Positions 41,026-50,421 of a stretch of 64,000 nt of DNA are shown one piece after another. The DNA comes from Clostridiales bacterium UBA7011 (GTDB lineage: Bacteria; Bacillota; Clostridia; Oscillospirales; Butyricicoccaceae), in assembly GCA_002449635.1 (NCBI GenBank), contig DJXF01000014.1, positions 19,212 to 83,211 on the forward strand. The letters are read 5' to 3'. A program made the position numbers and the translations under genes. Under the pieces are notes generated by a model. That model searched no databases and was not told the DNA's origin. It saw only the letters and a program-made list of their open reading frames with translations. The first letter of the stretch is position 1, and each line of letters starts with the position of its first letter.

Positions 41026-41787
41026 GTGCATAGTACCGTGGCGTTGTTCAATATACTGAAAAAAGACAGCACAGCCCCGCAGAGCCGTCCGGTTCCGCAG
41101 CACATTGCCGTCATCATGGACGGCAACGGCAGGTGGGCGAAAAAACGCGCGCTGCCGCGCACGGCTGGACATAAGGTCGGTGCGGAGACCTTCCGCACGA
41201 TTGCTACCTATTGTAAGGATATCGGCGTCAAATATTTCACTGTCTATGCGTTTTCTACAGAAAACTGGAAGCGTCCGGCAGAGGAGGTCGAAACGCTGAT
41301 GAACCTGTTTCGGCGTTACCTGCGGGAAGCGATCGAAACGATGGCGGAAAACAACATTGCCGTGCGCGTGCTGGGCGATCTGACGGCTTTGCCGGAGGAC
41401 ATCCGTTCGCTCATCGATGAATGTGAGCAGACGGGAAAACAGCTGGACAATCCGGCAATTGCAAGCCTGTGCATCAATTATGGCGGGCGTGATGAGATTA
41501 AGAATGCGATGCGTGCACTTGCGCGGCAGGTACAGGCGGGCGAGCTGCAGCCGGACGACATTACAGAGGAAATGATCTCCTCGCAGCTGTATACGGCGGA
41601 TATGCCGGATCCCGATCTCATCATTCGCCCGAGCGGTGAGATTCGTACATCCAATTTCCTTCTGTGGCAGAGTGCCTATGCGGAATACTATTTCACCGAT
41701 GTTCTGTGGCCGGATTTCAAGCCGGAGCACATGGATCAGGCGATTGAAAGCTTTAACGGAAGACAAAGACGATTCGGAGGGGTATAA
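41026..41787 (+). CDS. uppS: Isoprenyl transferase (undecaprenyl diphosphate synthase)
   Basis: 253 residues from a GTG at 41026, with AAAAGGG 8 bases upstream; an ATG at 40978 would give 269 residues but has no ribosome site and exceeds the family length. Signatures: HIAVIMDGNGRWAKKR (catalytic Asp), YAFSTENWKRP, LCINYGGRDEI and PDPDLIIRPSGEIRTSNFLLWQ in segments. It condenses eight isopentenyl units onto farnesyl diphosphate to give the lipid carrier of cell-wall synthesis. It is directly upstream of cdsA. Confidence 0.94.
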   Translation: MHSTVALFNILKKDSTAPQSRPVPQHIAVIMDGNGRWAKKRALPRTAGHKVGAETFRTIATYCKDIGVKYFTVYAFSTENWKRPAEEVETLMNLFRRYLREAIETMAENNIAVRVLGDLTALPEDIRSLIDECEQTGKQLDNPAIASLCINYGGRDEIKNAMRALARQVQAGELQPDDITEEMISSQLYTADMPDPDLIIRPSGEIRTSNFLLWQSAYAEYYFTDVLWPDFKPEHMDQAIESFNGRQRRFGGV

Positions 41788-41791
41788 AGAA

Positions 41792-42616
41792 ATGAAGACG
41801 CGTGTTACGTTTGGTGTAGTCGGTGCGATTTTTGTCGCACTGGCGCTGTTTGTCTTTCCGCCAATCGTCGCACAGCTGTGCATGATGGTGCTGTCTGTTT
41901 TGGCGGCACAGGAATTTACCGCTGCGGTCGCGGGACAGAAAAACCGCGGTCTGCAGGCTGCAGCGATGCTGCTCGCACTCGGCATGTCATGGGCAAGTGC
42001 GCGCGACAGCTACGGCATCTATTTTGTCCGCGGCATGGTTCTGATCGGCGTGGTTGTGCTGTTCGGTATTTTGCTTCGCTGCCATAAAAAAATCGGATTT
42101 TCTGAAATTGCAGGTGCATTTTTCGGCGGTATTGTCATTCCGTATCTGCTCATGAGCATCATCCGCATGTTCACGATGAGCGGAGGAAACGGCGGCCTGT
42201 ATGTTCTGATTCCGCTGCTTGCGGCGTGGGGATCGGATACGTTTGCCCTGTTCGCCGGCATGGCGTTTGGCCGGCACAAGCTCGCGCCGGTCATTTCACC
42301 GAAAAAGACGGTGGAAGGCTCGATTGGCGGCGTTGCAGGAGCAGTGGTGCTCCTGGTTGTGTATGGAATTGCGGTCAATGCCGCGGCGCATGCGGGACTG
42401 TCCGTTCTGCTGTGCATCGCAGTGGGCGTGTTCGGCGCGGTATTGGGTCAGATCGGCGATCTGTCGTTTTCCATTGTCAAGCGCAAGAGCGGCATCAAGG
42501 ACTACGGAAAGCTTTTCCCGGGACACGGCGGTGTGCTCGACCGTTTTGACAGCGTAATTTTTGTTGCGCCCGCGGTGGAGCTGCTCCTGCATTTGTTTAC
42601 GACTTTGGGGATATAA
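41792..42616 (+). CDS. cdsA: Phosphatidate cytidylyltransferase
   Basis: 274 residues with about eight membrane helices. The C-terminal family signature is seen as SFSIVKRKSGIKDYGKLFPGHGGVLDRFDS (segments), with SDTFALFAGMAFGRHKLAPVISPKKTVEGSIGG before it. It makes CDP-diacylglycerol from phosphatidate and CTP for all phospholipids. Start at 41792 has GGAGGGG upstream; the frame runs further back inside uppS. The gap to uppS is 4 bases and to dxr 2 bases. Confidence 0.95.
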   Translation: MKTRVTFGVVGAIFVALALFVFPPIVAQLCMMVLSVLAAQEFTAAVAGQKNRGLQAAAMLLALGMSWASARDSYGIYFVRGMVLIGVVVLFGILLRCHKKIGFSEIAGAFFGGIVIPYLLMSIIRMFTMSGGNGGLYVLIPLLAAWGSDTFALFAGMAFGRHKLAPVISPKKTVEGSIGGVAGAVVLLVVYGIAVNAAAHAGLSVLLCIAVGVFGAVLGQIGDLSFSIVKRKSGIKDYGKLFPGHGGVLDRFDSVIFVAPAVELLLHLFTTLGI

Positions 42617-42618
42617 TT

Positions 42619-43761
42619 ATGAAGAATCTGGTTATTCTGGGATCGACAGGCTCGATCGGCACGCAGACGGTTGATATTCTCGACTCGATTGATGCCCGTG
42701 TCTGTGCGATCACAGTAAACACGAATATCGTGCGCGCAGAGGAACAGGCGCGCGCACTGCACCCGTTACTGGTTGCGGTGTACGATGAGGCAAGCGCCGA
42801 TGAGCTGCGGCTGCGTCTGGCCGATACGGATATCCGCGTGTCGTCCGGCATGGATGGGCTGATTGAGGCGGCTACGCTGCCGGAGGCAGATATTGTTGTC
42901 ACGGCAGTGGTCGGCATGGTCGGTCTGCTGCCGACACTCGCTGCCATCGATGCGGGCAAGGATATTGCGCTCGCCAACAAAGAGACGCTGGTGTGTGCCG
43001 GACAGATTGTCATGCAGCGCGCGCGCGAAAAGGGCGCTGCGATTCTGCCGGTGGATTCCGAGCACTCTGCGATTTTTCAGTGTCTGCAGGGCGCGGCGGG
43101 AAATCCGATCAGCCGGATTCTGCTCACGGCATCCGGCGGCCCGTTTTTCGGCATGAGCGCACAGCAGATGCGGCATGTCACCAAGGAACAGGCGCTGCAT
43201 CATCCCAACTGGAGCATGGGCGCAAAGATTACCATTGACTCCGCCAGCATGATGAACAAGGGCCTTGAACTGATTGAGGCGATGTGGCTGTATGATGTCG
43301 AGCCGGACGATATCGACATTGTCGTACACCGCGAGAGCATTGTTCATTCAGCGGTGGAATTTTCCGACGGCTCGGTCATTGCCCAGATGGGCAATCCCGA
43401 TATGCGCCTGCCGATTCAGTATGCATTGACCTATCCGGCGCGTGTACCGTGCAAGGTGCCGCCGCTCGATCTGCCGCGCCGGCATAATCTGACCTTTTTT
43501 GCGCCGGATGAAGAGGCGTTTCCGGCACTCGGACTTGCGCGCCGCGCAGCGGCTGCAAGGGGCAACCTCGGCGCAGTGATGAACGGTGCCAATGAAGCGG
43601 CGGTGGCCCTGTTCCTCAGCGACCGCATTCCGTTTTACCGCATTGCGGAGCTGGTGCGCGAGGCGATGGATACCGTTGCGTATCTGCCGGAAATCACAGT
43701 AGATGATGTGCTCGAAAGCGACCGAGCGGCGCGCGAGGTCGTTCATTCCCTCGTGAAGTAA
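42619..43761 (+). CDS. dxr: 1-deoxy-D-xylulose 5-phosphate reductoisomerase
   Basis: 380 residues. The NADPH-binding start is LVILGSTGSIGTQTVDIL; the substrate and metal site shows ALANKETLVCAG, PVDSEHSAIFQCL, LTASGGPF and the MGAKITIDSASMMNKGLE segment. It converts DXP to MEP in the non-mevalonate isoprenoid pathway, matching ispG four genes on and uppS upstream. It starts 2 bases after cdsA. Confidence 0.97.
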   Translation: MKNLVILGSTGSIGTQTVDILDSIDARVCAITVNTNIVRAEEQARALHPLLVAVYDEASADELRLRLADTDIRVSSGMDGLIEAATLPEADIVVTAVVGMVGLLPTLAAIDAGKDIALANKETLVCAGQIVMQRAREKGAAILPVDSEHSAIFQCLQGAAGNPISRILLTASGGPFFGMSAQQMRHVTKEQALHHPNWSMGAKITIDSASMMNKGLELIEAMWLYDVEPDDIDIVVHRESIVHSAVEFSDGSVIAQMGNPDMRLPIQYALTYPARVPCKVPPLDLPRRHNLTFFAPDEEAFPALGLARRAAAARGNLGAVMNGANEAAVALFLSDRIPFYRIAELVREAMDTVAYLPEITVDDVLESDRAAREVVHSLVK

Positions 43762-43772
43762 GAGGTGTTTTT

Positions 43773-44795
43773 TTGACGATAGCAACTGTCATTTTGGCCA
43801 TTCTTGCGTTTGGCTTTCTCATCACCGTCCATGAGCTGGGGCATTTTTGCGCGGCAAAAGCCGCAGGCGTGCGCGTTCTGGAATTCTGGATCGGCATGGG
43901 TCCGGCGCTGCTGCACCGCAAATTCGGAGAGACAGAATTTAAGCTCTGCCTGCTGCCGTTTGGCGGTGCGTGCGTCATGGACGGAGAGGACGACGAAACG
44001 GCCGCGCCGGGCACGCTTGCGGGCGCACCCATCGGCTGGCGTGCGCTCATTTTGGCAGCCGGTGCACTGATGAACTTTCTTGTCGGATTTCTCATCGTTC
44101 TTGTCCTCGTTTTGCCGATGGACTCGATCTCCGTGCCGGTCATTGAATCGTTTGCCGACGGATTCCCGTCGCGCGGGGAGAATATGCTGATGGAAGGGGA
44201 TTGCCTGGTACGCATCGATGGCTACCGCATTCTGCTTGCCTCGGACGTTTCGACCGCGCTCAGCCGCGGAAAGGATGACCGATATGATATCGTCATTCAG
44301 CGTGACGGGCAGACGCGCACGCTGACGGATGTCCCGCTGGCACCGGCAAATTATGATGGCGTGACGCGGTACGGGCTGAATTTTGGTGTAAAGGAGATTA
44401 ACTTTACAGGAAAGCTTCAGAACGCTTTTTACCGCTCAATTGATTACGCAAGGCTGGTTTGGATCAGCCTGGGAGATCTGGTGACGGGAAAGGTCGGACT
44501 CAATCAGATGTCTGGCCCGGTCGGCGTGACAGACGTGCTTGTGCAGACAGCGCAGACCAGCATGGAGAGTTTTTTCCTGCTCATCGCTTTTATTTCGATC
44601 AATCTCGGCGTGATGAACCTGCTGCCGCTGCCCGCGCTTGACGGCGGACGGCTGCTGTTTGTGCTCATTGAGCTGATCGCGCGGCGTCCGGTTCCGCGCA
44701 AATATGAAGGATATATTCATTTCGGCGGATTTGCCGTACTGATGCTGTTTATGCTGTATATCACCTGTCAGGATATCCTGCGGCTGGTCGGCTGA
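43773..44795 (+). CDS. rseP: RIP zinc metalloprotease RseP
   Basis: 340 residues starting at TTG (AGAGGTG upstream). The zinc site HELGH (H20-H24) is in the first helix, the partner Asp is in LPALDGGRL near 285, and a single PDZ-like region (about 130-200, MLMEGDCLVRIDGY) lies between the helices. The protease cuts anti-sigma factors or other membrane proteins within the membrane. The position between dxr and ispG is the usual Firmicute order. Confidence 0.94.
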   Translation: MTIATVILAILAFGFLITVHELGHFCAAKAAGVRVLEFWIGMGPALLHRKFGETEFKLCLLPFGGACVMDGEDDETAAPGTLAGAPIGWRALILAAGALMNFLVGFLIVLVLVLPMDSISVPVIESFADGFPSRGENMLMEGDCLVRIDGYRILLASDVSTALSRGKDDRYDIVIQRDGQTRTLTDVPLAPANYDGVTRYGLNFGVKEINFTGKLQNAFYRSIDYARLVWISLGDLVTGKVGLNQMSGPVGVTDVLVQTAQTSMESFFLLIAFISINLGVMNLLPLPALDGGRLLFVLIELIARRPVPRKYEGYIHFGGFAVLMLFMLYITCQDILRLVG

Positions 44796-44829
44796 TGCGT
44801 AGCAGCAGCGGCAACAACAAGGAGACAGC

Positions 44830-45894
44830 ATGATGAAGACGAAACAGATTATGGTAGGTACGGTTCCGGTTGGCGGCGGTGCACCCATCGCCGTACAGTC
44901 GATGACCAACACGGATACACGCGATGCGGCGGCAACGCTGGAACAGATTTCCCGTCTGGCGGCGGCAGGCTGTCACATTGTCCGCTGCACCGTGCCTGAT
45001 CAGGAGGCGGCGGAGGCGATGAAAACCATCTGCGCCGAGTCGCCCATTCCGGTGGTCGCGGATATTCATTTTGATTACCGGCTTGCGCTGGCATCCGCAC
45101 AGGCGGGCGTCGGTGCAATCCGCATCAATCCGGGCAATATCGGCGCGGCAGAGCGCGTGCGCGCAGTCGCAGATGCCTGCCGGGAGCGCGGTATTCCGAT
45201 CCGCATCGGCGTCAATTCCGGCTCGATTGAAAAGGATATTTTGAAAAAATACGGTTCGCCCACACCGGAGGCGATGGTGGAGAGCGCGCTGTATCACGTC
45301 TCACTGCTCAACCGGTACAATTTTGATGACATTTGCATTTCGCTCAAGTCGTCGAGCGTGCCGGTCACGATGCAGGCGTATCAGCTGATGCACGAAAAAA
45401 GCCGGTATCCGCTGCATCTCGGCGTGACCGAGGCGGGCACGGAATACATGGGTACGATCAAATCGGCGGCAGGCATCGGCGGCCTGCTCGCACTCGGCAT
45501 CGGCGACACCATTCGCGTATCCCTGACGGCCGATCCGGTACATGAGATTACCGCTGCGTATGCCATTTTGAAGGCAGTCGGACGCAGCGACAAGGGTGTC
45601 AACATTGTTTCGTGCCCCACCTGCGGACGGACGAAAATCAACCTGATTGAAATTGCCAATGAGGTGGAGCACCGCGTGGCACATCTGGATGCCAAGCTGA
45701 AAATTGCTGTTATGGGCTGTGCGGTCAACGGGCCGGGCGAGGCGCGTGAGGCTGATATCGGCATTGCGGGCGGAGACGGCGAGGGCCTGATTTTCCGCCG
45801 CGGCGAAATTCTGCGCAAGGTGCCGCAGGAGCAGCTGGTAGACGAACTGATGAAAGAAATTGACGCGATGATAAAGGAGAGCAGGAACCCTTGA
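44830..45894 (+). CDS. ispG: (E)-4-hydroxy-3-methylbut-2-enyl-diphosphate synthase
   Basis: 354 residues. A TIM-barrel part (IAVQSMTNTDTRDAAATLEQI, PVVADIHFDYRLAL, IRINPGNIG, in segments) precedes a 4Fe-4S part with Cys ligands at SCPTCGRT and VMGCAVNGPGEA. It reduces MEcPP to HMBPP in isoprenoid synthesis. ATG at 44830 or 44833 fits the AAGGAG at 44819-44824. Its stop overlaps the TTG start of polC. Confidence 0.96.
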   Translation: MMKTKQIMVGTVPVGGGAPIAVQSMTNTDTRDAAATLEQISRLAAAGCHIVRCTVPDQEAAEAMKTICAESPIPVVADIHFDYRLALASAQAGVGAIRINPGNIGAAERVRAVADACRERGIPIRIGVNSGSIEKDILKKYGSPTPEAMVESALYHVSLLNRYNFDDICISLKSSSVPVTMQAYQLMHEKSRYPLHLGVTEAGTEYMGTIKSAAGIGGLLALGIGDTIRVSLTADPVHEITAAYAILKAVGRSDKGVNIVSCPTCGRTKINLIEIANEVEHRVAHLDAKLKIAVMGCAVNGPGEAREADIGIAGGDGEGLIFRRGEILRKVPQEQLVDELMKEIDAMIKESRNP

Positions 45895-48800
45895 CAACGC
45901 TGGGAAAGCTGTTTGAACGATACAACGACCAGCAGTTCGGAGCATACCTTTCCGGCGGGGAGGTATGCTCTGTTGCGGTCAGTCATGATAAGAGAGCCAT
46001 CATTTGCAAGGTGCATTTTGGGGAGATTGTTCCGCGCAGAGCGCTGTTTGATATGGAAAAAGGCATCCGGGAGGTCTATGGACTGTCGCGTGTGCGCATT
46101 TCGCCGCGCTATGATCTCGACTGCCTGACAGAGCCATATCTGCAAAGTCTGCGCGATTATCTTGTGCTGCGCAAACCATCCGCGCAGGGCTATCTTGCGG
46201 ACAGCCAGTGGCAGGTAACGGAGGAGGGCAGCCTGTCTGTCTCTATGCTGATGACCGGCGCCGAATATCTGTCCACAGATCTGCGGCATCTGCCGGAGAT
46301 GATTCGTGCGGAAACCGGCTTGACCTGTCCGCTGTCAATGGCGCATCCCGATGCGGATGCAGAGCGCAGCGCGGAACGCGCAACGGAGGAGCGCCGCACA
46401 GAACGGCTCAAAAAAGCCGCGGCTGCGGCGCCATCCCCGTCGGCGGAGAAAAAGCCGAAAAAGGCTGCGGTTCGTCCGGCTGGCGAACGCAGACCGGCGC
46501 GCAAGAGCTTTTCCGCCAAAAAAGACGACAAAATCCTGTTCGGCCGGCTGTTCGATCAGCCGGTTGTGTCCATCCGCGAGGCGGCAGGTTCGGTGGACAG
46601 CGCGACCATTCGCGGCGAGGTATTTTTCGTCGAAAATCGTGAAATCAAGAGCAAAAATACAGGCAGAGAGTGGGTCAAGGTCGGGTTTGACATCACCGAC
46701 TGGACAAGCTCAATGCGCGTCAGCAAGTTCCTGTCCAAGGAGAAGGCGGGGGATCTGGCTGATCTTATTAAAACCGGCATGTATCTGACGGTTCAGGGGA
46801 AGATTTCCTATGATACCTACGAAAAAGAGACCATTCTTGAGCCGACCGGCATTATGATCAGCAAGAAAAAAGAGCGTGCGGACACGGCGGAGAAAAAACG
46901 TGTCGAGCTGCATCTGCACACCAACATGTCTGCGATGGACGGCATTTCCCCGATGAAAGACCTGATGCAGCGGGCGAAGTCGTGGGGACACACGGCAATT
47001 GCCGTGACTGACCACGGCGTGGCACAGGCGTTTCCGGATGCGATGCATGCCATCGAGCGAAACGGCATCGATTTGAAGGTGCTGTATGGTGTGGAGGCGT
47101 ACTATGTCGATGATTCCGGCAATGTCGCAGTGGTGCGCGGTCCGTATGATGCGCCGCTGACAGAAACCTTTGTCTGCTTTGATACGGAGACAACCGGTCT
47201 CAAGCCGGACAATGACGAGATCACGGAAATCGCCGCGGTGAAAGTGCGCGGCGGCGAGGTTGTAGACGAATTTCAGACCTACGTTAACCCGCACCGGCCG
47301 ATTCCAGAGAATGTCACGCAGCTCACCGGCATTTCCGACGAGACGGTGGCGCACGCGCCGGAGCTGGGCGAAGCGCTGCCCGCGTTTTTGCAATTTGCAG
47401 ACGGTCTGCCGCTGGTGGCGCACAATGCCGGATTCGATATGGCGTTTATCCGAAAGGGATGCGAACGGCTGGGGATGGAACGGGAGTTTACTGCCATTGA
47501 CACGGTGGAGATGTGCAGGATTCTGTTCCCCGATCTGGCGCGGCACCGGCTGGACAGCATGGCAAAGGCGCTCAAGGTGGGACCGTTTGACCATCACCGT
47601 GCGAGCGAGGATGCCGCTGTGCTCGGCCGTATTTTTATCAAGCTGCTGGACAAGCTGCGGGACGACCTGCATGCGGAGAAAATTTCCGACATCAATCCCC
47701 TTCTGGCAAATGTCAAGGCCAAGACAGGCACGCTGAAAAACCTGCGCCGCTATCACTTTATTATTCTGGCGAAAAACCAGACGGGACTGAAAAATCTCTA
47801 CAAGCTGATTTCGTACTCCCATTTGAAATACTACAACAAAAAGCCGATTATGCCGCGCAGCGAACTGATTCGCCACCGCGAGGGGCTGATATTCGGCTCG
47901 GCGTGTGAGGCAGGAGAGCTGTTTTCCGCACTGGTGCACGGTGCATCGCGCGAGGAACTGCTTCATATTGCAGATTTTTATGATTATCTGGAAATTCAGC
48001 CGATTGGCAACAACAAATTCCTGATTGCCAACGGCACGGCGCGCGATGAAGAGCAGCTGCGCGACTACAACCGCACGATTCTTTCTCTCGCGGATGAGCT
48101 GGGCAAGCCCTGCGTTGCCACCGGCGATGTGCATTTTCTCGAGCCGGAGGATGAGGCGTTTCGCCGCATTCTGATGGCCGGCATGGGCTTCAAGGACGCG
48201 GACAATCAGGCGCCGCTGTACCTCAAGACAACCGACGAAATGCTGGAGGAGTTTTCTTATCTGGGTGAAGACCGTGCGATGGAGGTCGTTGTCACGAACA
48301 CCAATCTGATTGCCGATTGGTGCGATACGCTGCGCCCCGTTCCGCGGGAAAATTATCCGCCCAAAATGGAGAATTCTGCGGAAGAGCTGGAGAGCATGTG
48401 CTATGAAAAAGCGAAGCGCATGTACGGCGACCCGCTGCCCGAAAAAGTACAGGCGCGGCTGGAACGCGAGCTGGGCTCGATCATCGGCAACGGCTATGAT
48501 GTCATGTATATGATCGCACAAAAGCTGGTGGCAAAATCGCTGGAGGACGGTTATCTGGTCGGCTCGCGCGGCTCGGTCGGCTCCTCGCTCGCGGCGTTTA
48601 TGTCGGATATCACCGAGGTAAACTCGCTGGCACCGCACTACCTGTGTCCGTCGTGCCACTACATCGAATGGCATGAAAACGAGGGCTTTGGCTGCGGCGT
48701 GGACCTGCCGGAAAAGGTTTGCCCGAACTGCGGCACTCCGCTGCGCCGCGAGGGCTTTTCCATTCCGTTTGAGACGTTCCTTGGATTTAACGGCGACAAG

Positions 48801-50240
48801 GTGCCGGATATCGACCTCAATTTCTCCGGCGAATATCAGCCGAAAATTCACTGGTACACCGGCGAGCTGTTCGGACATGACCATGTTTTCCGCGCCGGAA
48901 CCATCGGCACGGTGGCGGAAAAGACCGCCTATGGCTATGTGAAAAAATATATGGAGGAGCGCGGCATGCAGGTCGGGCGGGCGGAGGAAAACCGCCTGGC
49001 AGCCGGCTGCACGGGAATCAAGCGCACAACCGGACAGCATCCGGGCGGCATTGTTGTTGTTCCCAAGGAGGTCGATATTTACGACTTCTGCCCGGTACAG
49101 CATCCCGCGGATGATCCCACCTCCGACATCATCACCACACATTTCGAGTATCATTCCATCGACGAAAATCTGCTCAAGCTGGATGAGCTGGGACACGATG
49201 ACCCGACCATCATCAAGCATCTGGAGGAATTGACCGGCGTGAATGCGCGTGAAATCCCGCTCAATGATCCGGATGTAATGAGCCTGTTCACCTCCAACCG
49301 TGCGCTGCACTATGTCTCGGACGAACCGGACCCCATTCTCGGAGATCTCGGCTGTCTTGCCGTGCCGGAATTCGGCACGAAATTTGTGCGCGGCATGGTG
49401 CGCGATACCAAGCCGACATCCTTTGACGAGCTGCTGTGCATTTCCGGCCTGTCGCACGGTACGGACGTGTGGCTCGGCAATGCGCAGACTCTGGTCGAGA
49501 ACGGCATTCCGCTGAAGGAATGTATCTGCTGCCGAGATGATATCATGAACTATCTGCTGGGCAAGGGCGTAGAACCGAAGCTGAGCTTCCAGACCATGGA
49601 ATCCGTGCGAAAGGGCAAAGGACTCAAGCCGGAGATGGAGGAGGCGATGAAGGCGCAGGACGTGCCCGACTGGTACATTGACTCGTGCAAAAAGATCAAA
49701 TACATGTTCCCGAAGGCACACGCCGTCGCCTATGTCATGATGGCGTTCCGCATCGCGTGGTTTAAGGTGCACAAGCCGCTCGCGTTTTATTCGGCGTACT
49801 TTTCCATTCGCGCAAAGGGCTTTGACGCGTCGTGCATGATTCGCGGCGATGCCGTCTGCGTGGAGAAAATACACGAGCTGCAGCAAAAGGTGCGTGACAA
49901 AACCATAACCGCGGCAGAAAACGATATGATGACCACGCTGGAGGTCGTGCATGAATTTTACCGGCGCGGCTTCACGTTTGCGCCGATGGATGTATACGAA
50001 TCGGATGCGACGACCTTCCTCGTGACGGAAGGCGGACTGATTCCGCCGTTCACCTCCATGCCCGGCATCGGCGAGCAGGCGGCACTTTCCCTCGTAGAGG
50101 AGCGCAAAAACGGCGCGTTTCTTTCTCAGGAGGAAATTGTCATCCGCTGCCCGAAGGTGTCAAAGGGCGTGGTTGAGCTGCTCGGACAGATCGGCGCATT
50201 GGCAGATATGCCGGAAAGCACACAGGTATCGCTGTTCTGA
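45891..50240 (+). CDS. polC: DNA polymerase III alpha subunit, PolC type
   Basis: 1449 residues, the full PolC architecture: N-terminal domain, OB fold (about 215-310; EVFFVENREIKSKNTGREWVKV), a PHP domain split by the exonuclease (RVELHLHTNMSAMDG near 340), the proofreading exonuclease (FVCFDTETTGLKPDN near 425, HRASEDAAVLG), and the polymerase core with VPDIDLNFSGEYQ and the zinc-ribbon CPSCHY / CPNCGTP around 920-950. It is the main replicative polymerase of low-GC Gram-positives. It starts at TTG overlapping ispG; the AAGGAG upstream is somewhat distant. Confidence 0.97.
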   Translation: MTTLGKLFERYNDQQFGAYLSGGEVCSVAVSHDKRAIICKVHFGEIVPRRALFDMEKGIREVYGLSRVRISPRYDLDCLTEPYLQSLRDYLVLRKPSAQGYLADSQWQVTEEGSLSVSMLMTGAEYLSTDLRHLPEMIRAETGLTCPLSMAHPDADAERSAERATEERRTERLKKAAAAAPSPSAEKKPKKAAVRPAGERRPARKSFSAKKDDKILFGRLFDQPVVSIREAAGSVDSATIRGEVFFVENREIKSKNTGREWVKVGFDITDWTSSMRVSKFLSKEKAGDLADLIKTGMYLTVQGKISYDTYEKETILEPTGIMISKKKERADTAEKKRVELHLHTNMSAMDGISPMKDLMQRAKSWGHTAIAVTDHGVAQAFPDAMHAIERNGIDLKVLYGVEAYYVDDSGNVAVVRGPYDAPLTETFVCFDTETTGLKPDNDEITEIAAVKVRGGEVVDEFQTYVNPHRPIPENVTQLTGISDETVAHAPELGEALPAFLQFADGLPLVAHNAGFDMAFIRKGCERLGMEREFTAIDTVEMCRILFPDLARHRLDSMAKALKVGPFDHHRASEDAAVLGRIFIKLLDKLRDDLHAEKISDINPLLANVKAKTGTLKNLRRYHFIILAKNQTGLKNLYKLISYSHLKYYNKKPIMPRSELIRHREGLIFGSACEAGELFSALVHGASREELLHIADFYDYLEIQPIGNNKFLIANGTARDEEQLRDYNRTILSLADELGKPCVATGDVHFLEPEDEAFRRILMAGMGFKDADNQAPLYLKTTDEMLEEFSYLGEDRAMEVVVTNTNLIADWCDTLRPVPRENYPPKMENSAEELESMCYEKAKRMYGDPLPEKVQARLERELGSIIGNGYDVMYMIAQKLVAKSLEDGYLVGSRGSVGSSLAAFMSDITEVNSLAPHYLCPSCHYIEWHENEGFGCGVDLPEKVCPNCGTPLRREGFSIPFETFLGFNGDKVPDIDLNFSGEYQPKIHWYTGELFGHDHVFRAGTIGTVAEKTAYGYVKKYMEERGMQVGRAEENRLAAGCTGIKRTTGQHPGGIVVVPKEVDIYDFCPVQHPADDPTSDIITTHFEYHSIDENLLKLDELGHDDPTIIKHLEELTGVNAREIPLNDPDVMSLFTSNRALHYVSDEPDPILGDLGCLAVPEFGTKFVRGMVRDTKPTSFDELLCISGLSHGTDVWLGNAQTLVENGIPLKECICCRDDIMNYLLGKGVEPKLSFQTMESVRKGKGLKPEMEEAMKAQDVPDWYIDSCKKIKYMFPKAHAVAYVMMAFRIAWFKVHKPLAFYSAYFSIRAKGFDASCMIRGDAVCVEKIHELQQKVRDKTITAAENDMMTTLEVVHEFYRRGFTFAPMDVYESDATTFLVTEGGLIPPFTSMPGIGEQAALSLVEERKNGAFLSQEEIVIRCPKVSKGVVELLGQIGALADMPESTQVSLF

Positions 50241-50421
50241 TGTGTGCGGTTTGACCGGTCACAACACGGGGCAAATGCGATGTCTTAAACTTTTTTTCTG
50301 TATTTTTCGCTCAAATGATCGAAAAACATGCAAATTGCTTGACAGGAAAACACCGAAATGCTATTATATTAACGCGCTAAATCGATAAAACAACCAAGAG
50401 AGATCAGAGGTATCGAAAACG
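50241..50421. other. Gap between polC and the his operon
   Basis: About 180 bases holding the his promoter. No T-box-like or attenuator structure fits between the promoter and the hisZ start, and no clear polC terminator is visible. Confidence 0.5.
50339..50367 (+). promoter_or_regulatory. his operon promoter
   Basis: TTGACA (50339-50344), 17 bases, TATTAT (50362-50367), 54 bases before hisZ. Confidence 0.78.

Noticed and set aside
46710..49952. A 1080-codon open frame on the minus strand inside polC
   Set aside because: Its product has no recognisable domain, and it mirrors the third-position bias of polC, whose full PolC domain order on the plus strand leaves no doubt. Likewise long minus-strand frames at 39307-41985 and 55229-56647.
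50368..50421. T-box or attenuator for the his operon
   Set aside because: The leader after the promoter is only about 50 bases, too short for a T-box.
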